DNA of 64,000 nt from Hansfordia pulvinata (GCA_006538405.1 BJKQ01000006.1:124001-188000); one strand, 5' to 3'; positions 35,871-46,438 are shown, counted from the first letter of the stretch. The notes: generated by a model not told the origin, from the letters alone. Made by a program: numbers and translations.

Positions 35871-35942
35871 TGACCCCAACCCGATTTGAACGGATAACCT
35901 TTCGATCTGGAGTCGAACGCGCTGCCGTTGCGCCATAGGGCC
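35871..35942 (-). tRNA. tRNA-Trp (CCA anticodon), intronless
   Basis: The minus strand folds as a full cloverleaf. Acceptor GGCCCTA pairs with TGGGGTC (two G-U pairs). D stem is GCGC/GCGC, anticodon stem TTCGA/TCGAA around CTCCAGA (anticodon CCA), and T arm ATCCG-TTCAAAT-CGGGT. Length is 72 nt without CCA. Confidence 0.93.
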
Positions 35943-36405
35943 ACTTGCTTCCTCGAAGGAGGATTGTCAGGCGGATGTGAAGGCCGGTCGGAATAGCCGG
36001 CCTATATGCACAGAATCCAACGAAAACAAGGATCGTGTCTTTCATCACAACCAGATCGAGCTCGAAAAGCCTCGTTTTCTTGTCCTATTCATTTACCTCC
36101 AGCTCATTACATACTACATCCCTTGCCACTCCAAGCTACTGCCTAGATACATACAAGCAATCACGCTCTCACAATAACAGAAACTCTACCCAGTCAAACG
36201 TTGAAGACACGACACATTGTCCCAGACGAAAACGGTGCGCAGGCAAAGCGAAGCAAAGCAAAGAAAAAATCCCCCGTCACGCCCCGCGCACCTTGAAGTC
36301 CTCTCAAAACCCCAGATCTCCTCCCCCCCTCACTGCGCCAACCAGCACAGCATCAAGTGCACACGTCCTGTCGCCGCCTCCACGAGAGAAGCAAAGAAGG
36401 GGAGG
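35943..36405. other. Spacer between tRNA-Trp and aquaporin 3' end
   Basis: No gene seen. The first part is the tRNA 5' flank and the rest the aquaporin 3' flank. Confidence 0.5.
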
Positions 36406-37884
36406 TCAGACAGACGACGCCCCCCCGCCGCTGGACACCGTGGCGCGCGTCGGCTCCCGGAAAAGGCGCTGCGTGTCTGACCCGGCGGTGGCGGACCGGC
36501 GCGGGCCGTCTTCCGCGGAGGAGGAGGAGGAGGAGGAGTCCACCACCGCCATCATTCCGGCAGTCTGCTGCTTCTTCTCCGGGGCGGCGGCGGCGGCGTC
36601 CTGCCCCGGGCTGACGGCCTCGTAGCCGGCGGCCCTGAGGAGGGCGTACAGGCCGGCGGCGAGCAGGGCGCCCAGGGCCGGGCCGGCCCAGTAGATCCAG
36701 TGCTCGGGCGGGAAGGAGGCGGTCGCGACGGCGGGGCCGAGGGAGCGCGCGGGGTTGGCGCTGCCGCCTGTGTAGGGGACGCTCCTGAAATTTCCCACAG
36801 ATGAAGGTGGCTGTCAGTACAGTATAATGCGTGAAGGGCAGGTGGGCAGAGAAGACCAAAAAAAAAAAAAAAAAAGGAGAGAGACGCTCACATGAGCTCG
36901 GCCACGAACAGAGCCAGCCCGATGCCGACGGGGGCGACGCAGGTGGCGCGGTGCTTCTCGACGGCCAGCATGAGGACGACCAGGACCAGCTGCGCCGTGA
37001 TGAGGACCTCGACGAACAGGCCCTGCCCCGCCGATGCGCCCGCCCCCAGCGCCGTCGACACGCGCAGGCCGCCGCCGCCGCCGTGCAGGGCCAGCGTGAC
37101 GGCCGCCGCGGCGATCCCGCCCAGCAGCTGCGCGGCTATGACGATGAGGCCTCTCACCGCCGGGACTATTCCAAGTCAGATAGGAAAGAAGAGGGGGGTG
37201 TCAGGCTTCTTTTGAAGAATAGGAGAGAGACTCTCCCAGGTCTGGAGCGAACTAGAAGAAGACGCCGAGGATGACTGAGTAAGGTAAGGTAAGGTGAGGT
37301 AACTAACCGGCTCCCACCACCATCAGACCCAGCGTGACGGCCGGGTTGAACATGCCGCCGGAGACGCGGAAGAAGGCCCACGCGTTGACGGCCAGGCTGA
37401 CGCCGAAGCTGAGGCTGATGACGAGCAGCTTGGCCGGGTCCGCCGCCACGTTGCCGCTGCCGCCGCCGTCCCCGTCGCTGCTCGCCGCAGCGGCGGTGTT
37501 GACCGCGTTGGTGCCCCCGAACGCGAACAGGAGGAACAGGAAGGTCCCCGCGAGCTCGGCCAGGGCCGCCACGGCGTGGTTCCGGGCCGCCGGGACACCG
37601 CGGCGCAGAGGCGCGAGGAGAGAAGGCGGCGGCGGCGGCGGCTGCTTCGCGTGGTGGTGGTGGCGGCGGCGGGGAGGTGGCCCTGCTCCGGGTCCATGCT
37701 GGATACTTGCATGGTGATCGGGGTGTCCCTTGTGGCTGTGGTTAGTTGGTGTCGTTGGTGCTGCTGTTCCAGTAGTGTCGTTCTTTGGGGCTCTTGCTGA
37801 TGCTGTCGTTGATGACGATGATGATAATGATGATGATGATACTCCTGATGATGAGCGACGGCAACACGGCGGCTTTATACCCAT
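36406..37884 (-). CDS. Aquaporin / MIP-family channel
   Basis: Exons 37308-37884, 36892-37165 and 36406-36784; phases fit (G|TC and AT|G). Both NPA boxes are present: FNPAVTLG in exon 1 and ANPARSLGP in exon 3. Six membrane segments are visible ([19 protein letters not shown], then [81 protein letters not shown]). The C-tail is Ala/Ser-rich and cytosolic. The start is doubtful: a TATAAAG sits 5 bp after the ATG at 37884, so the true start may be 37712 or 37697 (MDPEQGHLP), which would need one extra base to join the channel frame. The 37884 start gives an unbroken 409 aa. Confidence 0.85.
36858..36875. repeat. A18 homopolymer in an aquaporin intron
   Basis: Eighteen consecutive A on the plus strand within intron 2. 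Confidence 0.9.
37873..37879 (-). promoter_or_regulatory. TATA box (TATAAAG) overlapping the annotated aquaporin start
   Basis: On the minus strand it lies 167 bp upstream of the ATG at 37712, the same spacing as the TATA boxes of other genes here. This argues that translation starts at 37712 or 37697. Confidence 0.45.
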
Positions 37885-38192
37885 CGCCACTGCTCACGGC
37901 CAGCGCCGCGCAACGTCGCACGCCCGGCCACAACTCGAAAGGGGGGAGCCGGCATTGCGCAACCCGTGCCTCTTCGGATCTTTGTGATAGTCTGCCACAG
38001 GGCTTCCCGGGTCTGTCTGCCTGTCTTCCCAGGATTCTGTCGGCAGTCGGCTGATCTTGAGACCATGCTCATACACCCTGCAGGAGCTTTTGCCTCCGCG
38101 CGAGCCTTGTTCAATCATTCTCATCGTCTTTCTTTTTCTTTTCCCCTCCCCTTGCTCTTTCTTACTGCATGTCTTCCCCTCATTCGTTCGCG

Positions 38193-38227
<35 letters not shown>

Positions 38228-40865
38228 AGAGAGACTGGGGGATCCTCACGTGGTCTCTGTGTGTCCCCAGTCCTGTTGCTCGACAGAAGCGGTCGAGACT
38301 CGGAGGAGGGCCTGTATGACTTCACACGCGGTCGACGACTCGGGGAGCTGCATGACCATGGACAAGTCGCTTGCTTCCTCTCAGCTCGCCGTTGCCCACC
38401 CCTCGTCCCCCCACCGAATCGGCCACGCTCTATGAGGCTCGTACGACCCATCCACAGAAGAAAGTAGCAGCCTGTGTGTGTTTGGGGGGGGGGGGTTTGG
38501 CGCCTTGAGGCGGGCATGAAGGCCAATTGTATCATGCATAAGGCTTGTCAAACAGAAATCGTTCGATTGAAGATGCTTCATTTCTACCGTGTTCGCTATC
38601 TGGTAGGGATATGTTGCAGGCGCACCCCGAGCCCCGTGATGTGCGCTACATGAGTTATCCACGCCAGAGCGCGGCACGTTGACGACATGGTTGACCTGGA
38701 TAGGAGCATGAGCTGCATCCACGGTCTATATACGATCTCCACCAGTTTGTTCTACTTGTCGCTCTTAACAGGCACCCTATCCCGTAGGAGAAGCTTAACA
38801 ATGCCAGCAGGAGTAGCAGTTCAGGACCCTGCCTTTGAGCTTCCTGGTGTCACATTTATGTGCCGAAAAGAGCCCCTATGCAGTGAGCCCCTATGCAGTG
38901 GAGCGAGATATCGTGAGGTCTCGACGTCTCAACGTCTCGCGCCCAGGTCTCACCCGCGCTCGCAGCCTCAAGTCCTCCGCCAAGACAAGCAGGGGGACAG
39001 GAGGAGCGTGTCATGTCCATGCCCTGTGAAGACCCGGGGTTTGAGCAGAACGGCCTCCCGCATCCCATCCGGGGCCTTTTACGTAGCGCTGCCTTGCGTA
39101 GCACGGCGCGCGATCTCTGGAGCCGACGTCATCGCGACAGCCCTCGATGCGCAATTTTTCTTATTGCTAGTTTGAAAGGTAGATCTCGCAATGTGAAGAA
39201 TATAGAGGGGTGGGCGGGGAAGGAGCAGAAGACGAACGAACGAACGCCTGCACTGGGAGATGAGGTGTCTGCGATGTCTGGCCCTCCCCTGCAGAGGGCA
39301 CACGTGGGCATCTGTCGAGGCCCGGCGGGCTACGTCACGGCGCGGATCCCCGCGAACGGTGGGCCGTTCTGGGGCAGGGAGGCGCTCCCCGCGGGGGTGG
39401 GCGAGGTGAAGAGGCGGGGTGAAGAGGGAACAGAAGAAAAGAATGGCTAGCGGTTGGAGATTGGCACCGCGGTGCATGTGGCCACCTGGTTTGGACGGTG
39501 ACTTGGCAGAAGGGGGCTTGCAGGGCCATGTTTGCAATCTTGAAGGCGATGTTTGGAATCTTGAAGGCGATTTGCGTCGTGTATTTTGGACGATCGATCA
39601 CGGGAGGCGCGGTGGAGTTGGGCCTTTTGGTCGATCCGAGTGCGAGTAGAGAGGGAATAGAGGTGTGTGCTTACCGGCTTCCACTCAACTCTGACGACCT
39701 ACGTACGAGTAGTACCGGCAGTTGGACGAGAGACGACCTCGGCCATGGCGGGGATATCCTGGGCTGGCCTGGCCTGGACTCGACATGGAGGCTTATCCCT
39801 CGGCCCGCCCTTGGCACGCACGCCCGCCCCTTTTACCCGGACGAGTGCTCCCTGTGAACCGCGTAATACTCGTCAGTGCGAGTCCTCGTTTCCGCGCGCA
39901 GGCGTGCTGACAGTTTCAGACTTTTTTGGTACTCCTTTGTTTCTTTCATCTAGTCTGGTCATGGAGCACAAGATGCTCCGCAGCGGCAAGTCACTTGGCA
40001 GTGTCAAGTCAAATCACACCGACCTTTTCCTGACGGTGATGAGATGAGCCTCGTTTGGGCTGCAGTGTTCGGGCGACTCGTACTGACGGACCCCGGATTA
40101 GGCCATGTCCAGTGGAATAATTCTCGCGGATGATTGCATGTATGAATATAAGCGGGCTGCCGCGGTCGATGCCCAGAAGGGCAAGCATACCCCAGACTCA
40201 TCAGCCTGGTCCCAACTTCCTTGACGCCATTCCAATGCTCGAACAGAGGAAGGCACCTTCGAATACCTACCTTCCTTTGACTTAGCTCCGTACCTAGAAA
40301 TACAGGTACATGGATGTAGATGTAGGTCGTCACCATCCATCGTACCTACTTTAGGTAGTCAAATACCTAAGGTTGTCTTCCGCGTTAGTGATGACGACGA
40401 TGGTGGTGGTGGGACATCAGAGACGCGAGCGCCGGGGTTTGCCGCCCGCGCCTCTTTTCTTCCCTTGCCCTGCCGGAACATCCCCAACTCGCGCTCCGGC
40501 CCGGCGGGGGGATGTGTTTGGAGGTACCTTAGGTAGCTGTGATTACTTACTACGGATACATCCTCTGGAGGAAGTGAGCAGGACTGAATCCCCCTCGTCC
40601 GAGACACGGACTCGGCAGGTAGGTAGGGCTGTGTATAAGATGGCCCATGACCCCCACCCCCCTCCAATCACCCACGGCGAGCGAGCCTCGTTGACTCGGT
40701 TTGACTGGACTTGACTTATTAACTCGGCTCCGCGTGCCCCTCGTCCCGGTCTTTCCTCTGCCCTGGACGAGGCCATCACGACTTGAAATCGTCTCTTCCT
40801 TCCCTCCTTCTTTCTTTCTCTTCCGTCTTCAGTCACTTTCTCCCGAGTAGACACGAAAAAATAAA
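37885..40865. other. 3.0 kb divergent spacer
   Basis: Contains a (GA)n tract (38196-38224), a G12 run (38484-38495), a tandem duplication of AATCTTGAAGGCGAT (39536-39571), a repeated GAGCCCCTATGCAGT (38870-38899) and a dense set of TACCTA/TAGGTA motifs (40262-40375, 40524-40540, 40616-40628). No gene recognised. Confidence 0.5.
38196..38224. repeat. (GA)n microsatellite
   Basis: Uninterrupted GA tract in the spacer upstream of the aquaporin gene. Confidence 0.95.
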
Positions 40866-41601
40866 ATGTCACCACCACTACCAACCCTCCTCACCCTCCC
40901 AGACGAACTCCTCCTCCAGATCCTGACCAGCCCGGACCCCTCGCCGTCGTGGCAGCCGGCCCGCCGCGCCCTGCGGCCCCGCGACCTGGCCGCCGCCGCC
41001 CGGTCCTGCGCCCGCCTGCGCCGCCTCGCCGACCCGCTGCTCTACTCCCTCCCCCCCCTCTTCCTCCTCCCGCCTCATCTTCCTCCTCCTCTCTGCTCTC
41101 CCTCCTGGACAGCACGGGCGGCCCCGACGCCGTGGTCTGCTGGGCCGCCCGCGTGGGCAGCCTGCGAACCCTCGACAAGGCCGCCGCCCACGGGCACGAC
41201 CTCGCCGCCTCGCGGCCCCTGTCTTGCTCCCCCGGCGGCGGCGGCGGCCCGGCGCTGGACGTCTGGCGGTGCGTGGCGGCCGCGGCGGCGGGGACGTGGA
41301 GGCCCGCGGTGCACCACGCGGCGGCGCGGGGCCGGCGGGACGCCGTCGCGTGGTTCGTGAGGCGGGGCGTCGCCGTCGAGGGGCCCGGGACGAGCATGAG
41401 CGTCGGGGACAGCAGCAGCAGCAGCAGCAGCAGCAGTGGCGGCGATGGCGAGGATGGCGCTGCTGCTGCCGCAGTGCGCGTGCAGACCGCCTCATCCGCG
41501 CTGTACACCGCCATCGAGCACCACCAGTCCGGCGTCGCGGCCGACCTGGTCGCGGCGGGGGCGTGTCTCTTCTTCTACCGCCCTCCTTCTCTGGGGCACG
41601 G

Positions 41602-41633
<32 letters not shown>

Positions 41634-41875
41634 TCACCAACGCGTTCCTGATGGCTGCGGACCGCGGCCTGTGGGGGGTCGCCGAGGCCACCGAGCGCAC
41701 GTGTCGGGCGGACACGGGCGTCTTGAGGGCGCAGAGGGCCGAAACAGCGGCAGCAGCATCAGCAGCATCCGCCGAAAGTGGCGACGGCAGAGGGGGGGTG
41801 AGTCGCCTCGCGGCGATCTCGCAGCTGCGGCAACAGCACCACCACCTCGGCGCGCCGCAGTACAGCCAGGTCTGA
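40866..41875 (+). CDS. F-box / ankyrin-like repeat protein, frame broken by one base
   Basis: The ATG follows AAAATAAA. The first 60 residues have an F-box pattern (LLTLPDELLLQIL ... RDLAAAARSCARLRRLADPLLYS). The frame then shifts at a C8 run (41053-41060) in a stretch with no GT dinucleotide, so an intron is excluded. One extra C joins it to ankyrin-like helices: DAVVCWAARVGSLRTLDKAA, RPAVHHAAARGRRDAVAWFV, ALYTAIEHHQSGVAADLVAA and NAFLMAADRGLWGVAEAT. The repaired length is about 336 aa. Ser and Gln tracts (AGC and CAG repeats at 41413-41435 and 41605-41632) interrupt the repeats. F-box plus repeat proteins usually recruit substrates to SCF ubiquitin ligases; the substrate here is unknown. 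Confidence 0.7.
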
Positions 41876-42071
41876 AAGGCGGAGAAGGCATGTTTGGGAA
41901 GGAAAGATGGGAAAAAGGAAACAGACGCTTCCATCAGACGAGGCTTGTGAGAGAAGACATGGGCATCTCTCTCACGCAGGCTCCTTCACCCTACGCCGAT
42001 CGACCCCCGCAATACATGCATTACACGTATGCGCGCGCGGCGGCTGAGACGGGCGCATGTCTTAATCACAG

Positions 42072-42317
42072 CTCATCGCAGCACAACGCATACACGCGCA
42101 AGGCGTCGCCGCGGCCCTCGAGACCGGTGACCAGAGCATTGAAATCCAGAGCACATCAGGCTCGACCAACACATTCATTGCCCAAGGACAGTGGGAAACC
42201 CCAACGGCCGGGGCACACCTGTTGCGCTTTCGGATGGCCTCATGCCCGGCAGCGCACGTCGTGCGGGTGTTCAAGAGACCGGGGACAGACGGGGAGACGC
42301 AGGGCTCCCCGATTTGA
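42072..42317 (+). other. Candidate orphan exon or gene fragment
   Basis: After AATCACAG there is an 82-codon open frame ending TGA that reads like a folded protein (SIEIQSTSGSTNTFIAQGQ, AGAHLLRFRMASCP, AHVVRVFKRPG). It has no ATG and no obvious upstream exon. It could be the last exon of a gene whose 5' part I cannot find, a relic, or chance. Confidence 0.25.
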
Positions 42318-42319
42318 AA

Positions 42320-42457
42320 TTATAGATATGAGGTAAAGAAGCTCATGAGGCATGCCGCTAGCCCCTTGACGCCCGTGTCCGCCCACGTCGCGCCATTCAG
42401 GCCCGAGCCCGTAATAACCGAGACGGCGAGGGCGGGCAGGGCCGCGTAGAAGCGCAT
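42320..42457 (-). CDS. Short secreted peptide, possible truncated paralogue
   Basis: 45 aa with signal peptide MRFYAALPALAVSVITGSG. It shares the first five residues, and the first 14 bases of coding sequence, with the cysteine-rich secreted gene about 1.4 kb away (start 43815) but lacks its cysteine-rich body. A TATA-like TATATG lies about 165 bp upstream. It may be a decayed copy or have an unrecognised further exon. Confidence 0.35.
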   Translation of the reverse strand: MRFYAALPALAVSVITGSGLNGATWADTGVKGLAACLMSFFTSYL

Positions 42458-43499
42458 CGTTACTCGCCTAGGCCGGGGCGGGCGGGGTAGAGAACGATGC
42501 TGAGCAGCAGAGGCATGTCAGTAAAAGAGAGACAAGTCCAAGGAGAGTTGTCAGGAGGCCGGCGCAGAGAAGTATGGATAGAATACAGCGAGGCATCCGG
42601 ATAGACCGCTTCCTGATATACATATACCAAAAGCCGCGATATGGCGAAGCACCCCCTTTTCGCCGCGCTTCCTCTCCCCAGTCTCAACTCTCTGTCAGGG
42701 CCCGTCAAGTGCCATCCATCACCGCTCGGCACCGCCCACCCGAGGCTGCCCAGGTATGAGCCCCTTGTGGCATTTTAGTCAAGGCTCGCGCGGGAGACGG
42801 GGGACGGGCTTCGCTTCGGTCGCGCTGCCGAGAATGACGCAGCGGCCCCCGTCTCCGCCGCCCCATCCTGCCGAGATGGGACAAAAGGCCGCCGGCGCGT
42901 CCCCCGGCCCGTTCCCGAGATCGCCGGAGCGCCTTCCCTCACACACCCCCGGCACCAATCGTCTGGTCGAGGGATGGATGACCCGAACGGGAGAGGCTGA
43001 CAGACAAAGCAAGTGTGGGATAGGGACAATGTACAGCCAACGAGTGGTGGTCGATCTCCCATTGATCCGGCATCCGGCAGCGACATGTCAGATTCGAGAG
43101 CCTTCCCTTTTTTTTTCTTTTTCTGAAAAATCATATAGACAGACATGAGGAAACCTCGAGATAGCAATGAGCCATTGGCAGCGACACGAGGGGATGAACT
43201 GAAGCGAGACGAGAACTTGAGAGGAGACTGGCCGCCCCTTTCTTCCCTGGCCCGTCGTCGCCGATTGTTGCGGGGCCGGCCACACACATAGCGACGCCCA
43301 CAAACACAGCGACGCCAGACTTTGCAGCCAGCAGGTTAGATCGCACAGAGGCACGGAAACTGGGGGGACAGTGGGAGAGAGAGAGAGAGAGATGGAGCAA
43401 GAGAGAAAAGTTGAAAGTTGAATCCTATGTGCGCCGATTAATTAAACCAAGCTTGCTCTCTCTTGGACCCCCCGCGTCCACCCTTGTCTCCGCTTAGTC
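42458..43499. other. Spacer between two small secreted protein genes
   Basis: No gene recognised. A short GA tract lies near 43377-43391. Confidence 0.5.
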
Positions 43500-43640
43500 T
43501 TAGTTGTCCGGGCAGTAGTTGACCTTGCCCAGGGGGCAGGACTCGAGGTTGCCCTGGGGCGTGGCGGCGACGCAGTCTCCGGTGCACTGGAAGGGGTGTG
43601 TTGTACGAGGTCAGCTTTCATCATTATCACGTTCTTCTTC

Positions 43641-43671
<31 letters not shown>

Positions 43672-43815
43672 TGTGTTCTTTGGAAACTAGAACACTATCT
43701 GATCGATGGGGGTAGGAGGATATATGTCACTCACGTCCTCGTTGGGGCAGCAGAGGGTGGCGTCGACGGCGCCAATGGCCGAGAGGGCGAGGGCGAGCAG
43801 GGCGTAGAAGCGCAT
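43500..43815 (-). CDS. Cysteine-rich small secreted protein, 55 aa
   Basis: Exon 1 is 43735-43815 and exon 2 is 43500-43586. The phase-0 intron (donor GTGAGT, acceptor TTCCAG, branch AGCTGACC) contains a T25 run on the plus strand. Signal peptide MRFYALLALALSAIGAVDA. The mature peptide has six cysteines in about 36 residues: TLCCPNEDCTGDC, then LESCPLGKVNYCPDN. That composition is typical of extracellular disulfide-rich fungal peptides and effectors. No known family recognised. Confidence 0.75.
43641..43665. repeat. T25 homopolymer in an intron
   Basis: Twenty-five consecutive T on the plus strand, so a poly-A tract in the transcript's intron. Confidence 0.9.
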
Positions 43816-45496
43816 GGTTGGTGAGTAGATGGAGGGAGGATGGAGATGTATCCAAGAGGCGGACAATACTGCGTGCAGGTCGTGGTAGAGGCGTTGCAAG
43901 AAAGATGATCAGATAGATGATGGTTGATGCAAGACTGGCGCAAGAAAAGAGAGCAGAGCCAGGACAGCCAACCGGCGTCGCACTGCCTCTTTATATAGAT
44001 GCTGCTTCGAAGTCGATCTATCAAGCCAGCCCATATTCCCCTACTCGCGGCTCGCGTCTTCCGTCTCGCAGGACCATCGAGGCGCAGCTGGATCCAGCAG
44101 AGTGTTTTTGGGGGATTCGCTCGGCAGGCTCGTCCGCCGGTGACGCGGCGGGGAAGCGCGGCAGAACCGAACCGAGCTGGAGGAAGCGAGCCAAGAGCAA
44201 AGAACGATTATGAGCAGTCCCGTGTCGTACGAGTAGGTCATGGAACTATTCGGGTGTCGATCGGAGGATGAGAGCCAGGCCGCGCGATCCAGCGCGCCTA
44301 GCCCGAAGGCGGGTGCATGGATGGATTCCTCTCGCCAGGCATACCTAACAAGGCTTGCAGCACAAGGCTTGTGCTGTTCTCTTTGGACGACTTGTGGCAA
44401 TTGCACTCTTGTCTTCATCCTGTCCGCAGAAAATGGGCAGCGACAGCCACAACGCCAGTCATCTGATGACTCGGAACTTGATCTGGTATTCACCAATTTC
44501 AAAGAGGTACACGTATAACTCGTACGCTGCTGGCTAGTTCACTCCAACGATTCCTTCCTCCTCTCCAACGCGGCCGCTTTCGAAACCCCCGCCGAAACAG
44601 ACACCGCACCCATCATGCCCCCCGTATACCCGTCTCGTATGCCGGTTCGCTCGGCACCAGACACAACACACAACACACAGGAGGCGGTCGGCTGGTCGGT
44701 CGGTCGAGGTGAGAAACAAGAAGGGGTTTCCGCCGGCGCCCCCGGGTATCCCGTTGGCGCGCGTCCCGCGCCAATCCATCGCGCCTCTCACCCTTCCCCG
44801 GATCGAGTCAACTTAGACGACGACGACACCGACGACGAGGACGATCAACTACCTAACCTAAGCCTAAGCAAGAAACAAAACGAGAACCGTGGGGCGGGGC
44901 GAGCCGGCGCTTACTTACAGAAGTGCGGTGGAAACGGCCGCTCGCGTCGCCTCGCCATGGGCGAGGGATCAGGCGGGCCGTGGGCTACGACAATGGGGAT
45001 TTCCGTCGTCACCGGGGTTTTGCTGGCGGTGATGAATTGAATAATGGCCGGGGGAGTCGGAGGGGGGGGCGTAGAGACCGACGACGACGTATTAGCCACC
45101 AACCGGGTTAAATTAATTAATTGGATGATGACGTCGTTCGTCCGGGGACTCGCAAGACGCAGGCTTCTCCTTGGCAATGTTCCCAACACCGCGAATCGCT
45201 CCTCCCCGCTGACGACGCAGGGATATACTCCGAAGAAGAAACGGAACAAACAGGCATGTACGTGTAACGTCAAGGCAGGTCGAAGCATCAGCAGAGACTG
45301 TGTGACGAGATACTAAGCATTACGTTACGTGGTTATTAATCATGGCGGCAGACCGCGCCTCTTCCGCGTTCACAAAAAACTCCCATTGCCAGGCCTCCTC
45401 CCAAGAGAGCAGAGCCATTACTCTCAACCAGCACAAACCCTTTCCCCTTCCCCCTTCCCAACACGCATCCGCGAGCCTGCCTGGGGGCCGGCGTGC
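43816..45496. other. Spacer between two cysteine-rich secreted protein genes
   Basis: Contains the TATA box of the 43815 gene, an ACTACCTAACCTA motif (about 44849-44861) and GGTCGGTCGG repeats (about 44695-44706). No gene recognised. Confidence 0.5.
43989..43997 (-). promoter_or_regulatory. TATA box (TATATAAAG)
   Basis: Minus-strand TATATAAAG, 182 bp upstream of the ATG at 43815. Confidence 0.6.
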
Positions 45497-45678
45497 TCAC
45501 GTGTCCGGGCTGATCTCGCTGACGCAGGTGAGGAAGTTGCAGCACTCGGCGATCAGCCCTTGGTCCTTGCAGTACTTGACCAGGACCTCTTTGGCGGGGG
45601 GTCGCCGGGGTCTGGATTCCGGGGTGCGCGTGTTGCCTGTCAGTAGAGTTTCTTCACATCTAGACACGAGAGATAGAC

Positions 45679-45729
<51 letters not shown>

Positions 45730-45895
45730 AAAAGATGGGACGAAACATACAGGAGCTGCAGTCGTTCCAGAGCCCGTTGGTGGGGCAGCACATGGGCTCC
45801 TGGGCGACGGGGCAGTAGTCGACCCGGCGCTGGAGAGGCCCGGCGGCCGCGACGACGGCGGCGGAAGCGAGAGTGATGAGCCCGGCGACCTTCAT
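45497..45895 (-). CDS. Cysteine-rich secreted protein, hydrophobin-like pattern, 94 aa
   Basis: Exon 1 is 45751-45895 (donor GTATGT) and exon 2 is 45497-45636 (acceptor GACAG); the junction rebuilds a Cys codon (T|GC). Signal peptide MKVAGLITLASAAVVAAAG. Mature cysteines: YCPVAQEPMCCPTNG, NDCSSC, then VKYCKDQGLIAECCNFLTC. Two CC pairs and the YCKDQGLIAECC block recall hydrophobins (C-CC-C-C-CC-C), but there are nine cysteines and the loop lengths do not fit class I or II. I therefore call it hydrophobin-like only. The intron carries a long GA tract. The last codons overlap a GTGAGC site, so a further 3' exon is possible. Confidence 0.7.
45684..45730. repeat. (GA)n microsatellite in an intron
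   Basis: GA tract with one AAAG interruption inside the intron of the 45497-45895 gene. Confidence 0.95.
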
Positions 45896-46048
45896 TCTAT
45901 TTTTCTTCTTCTTGGGCAATGATTTGCTCTTCTCGGGGAAGTCAGAGGAGGAAAGGAAGGGTGCGAGAGACGAGCTGAAGAAGAGAGACAGAACCGCCCC
46001 CTCTTTCTGTTCTCCTCTGGAGGGTCGGCCCCGGGGGTGGCTCGGCCT

Positions 46049-46055
46049 CTATATA
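46049..46055 (-). promoter_or_regulatory. TATA box (TATATAG)
   Basis: Minus-strand TATATAG, 160 bp upstream of the ATG at 45895. Confidence 0.55.
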
Positions 46056-46394
46056 TCGAGAAACGAGAAACAACATGCTCAGCCAGAATCCCGGGGCACC
46101 GCCTTTACCCCGGATATCGAGAGCCAGGCCGGGACGCCTTGCCTCGGCAGCCCGTGGCCTGTGGGGAAGGGGAGAGATCGACGTCAACGTTGGCGAATGC
46201 GGAGGCGGGCACCGCGGAGGTGGTGATATTGGGGAATTGGCGTGCGGGCCCTCCCCGGACCCCCGTGCCCCCCTTGCTCTCTCCTCCCCGCGAACCCCTG
46301 CTGGCTTGAGCTGTCGACGACCGGGGGGCGGCCTGCAAAAGGCACTCGTAGCTGCAGAGACGCAGACCCTCGCATGAACCGAAAAGGCGGCACG

Positions 46395-46438
46395 TGAAGT
46401 GAAGCGAAGTGAAGTGAAGTGACGTGAAGCGAAGCGAC
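46395..46438. repeat. Tandem GTGAA / GCGAA pentamer repeat
   Basis: About eight head-to-tail pentamers with C/T variants. Confidence 0.9.

Noticed and set aside
45497..45895. Calling this a true hydrophobin
   Set aside because: Nine cysteines with an extra CxxC and short loops do not fit class I or II spacing; only the CC pairs are similar.
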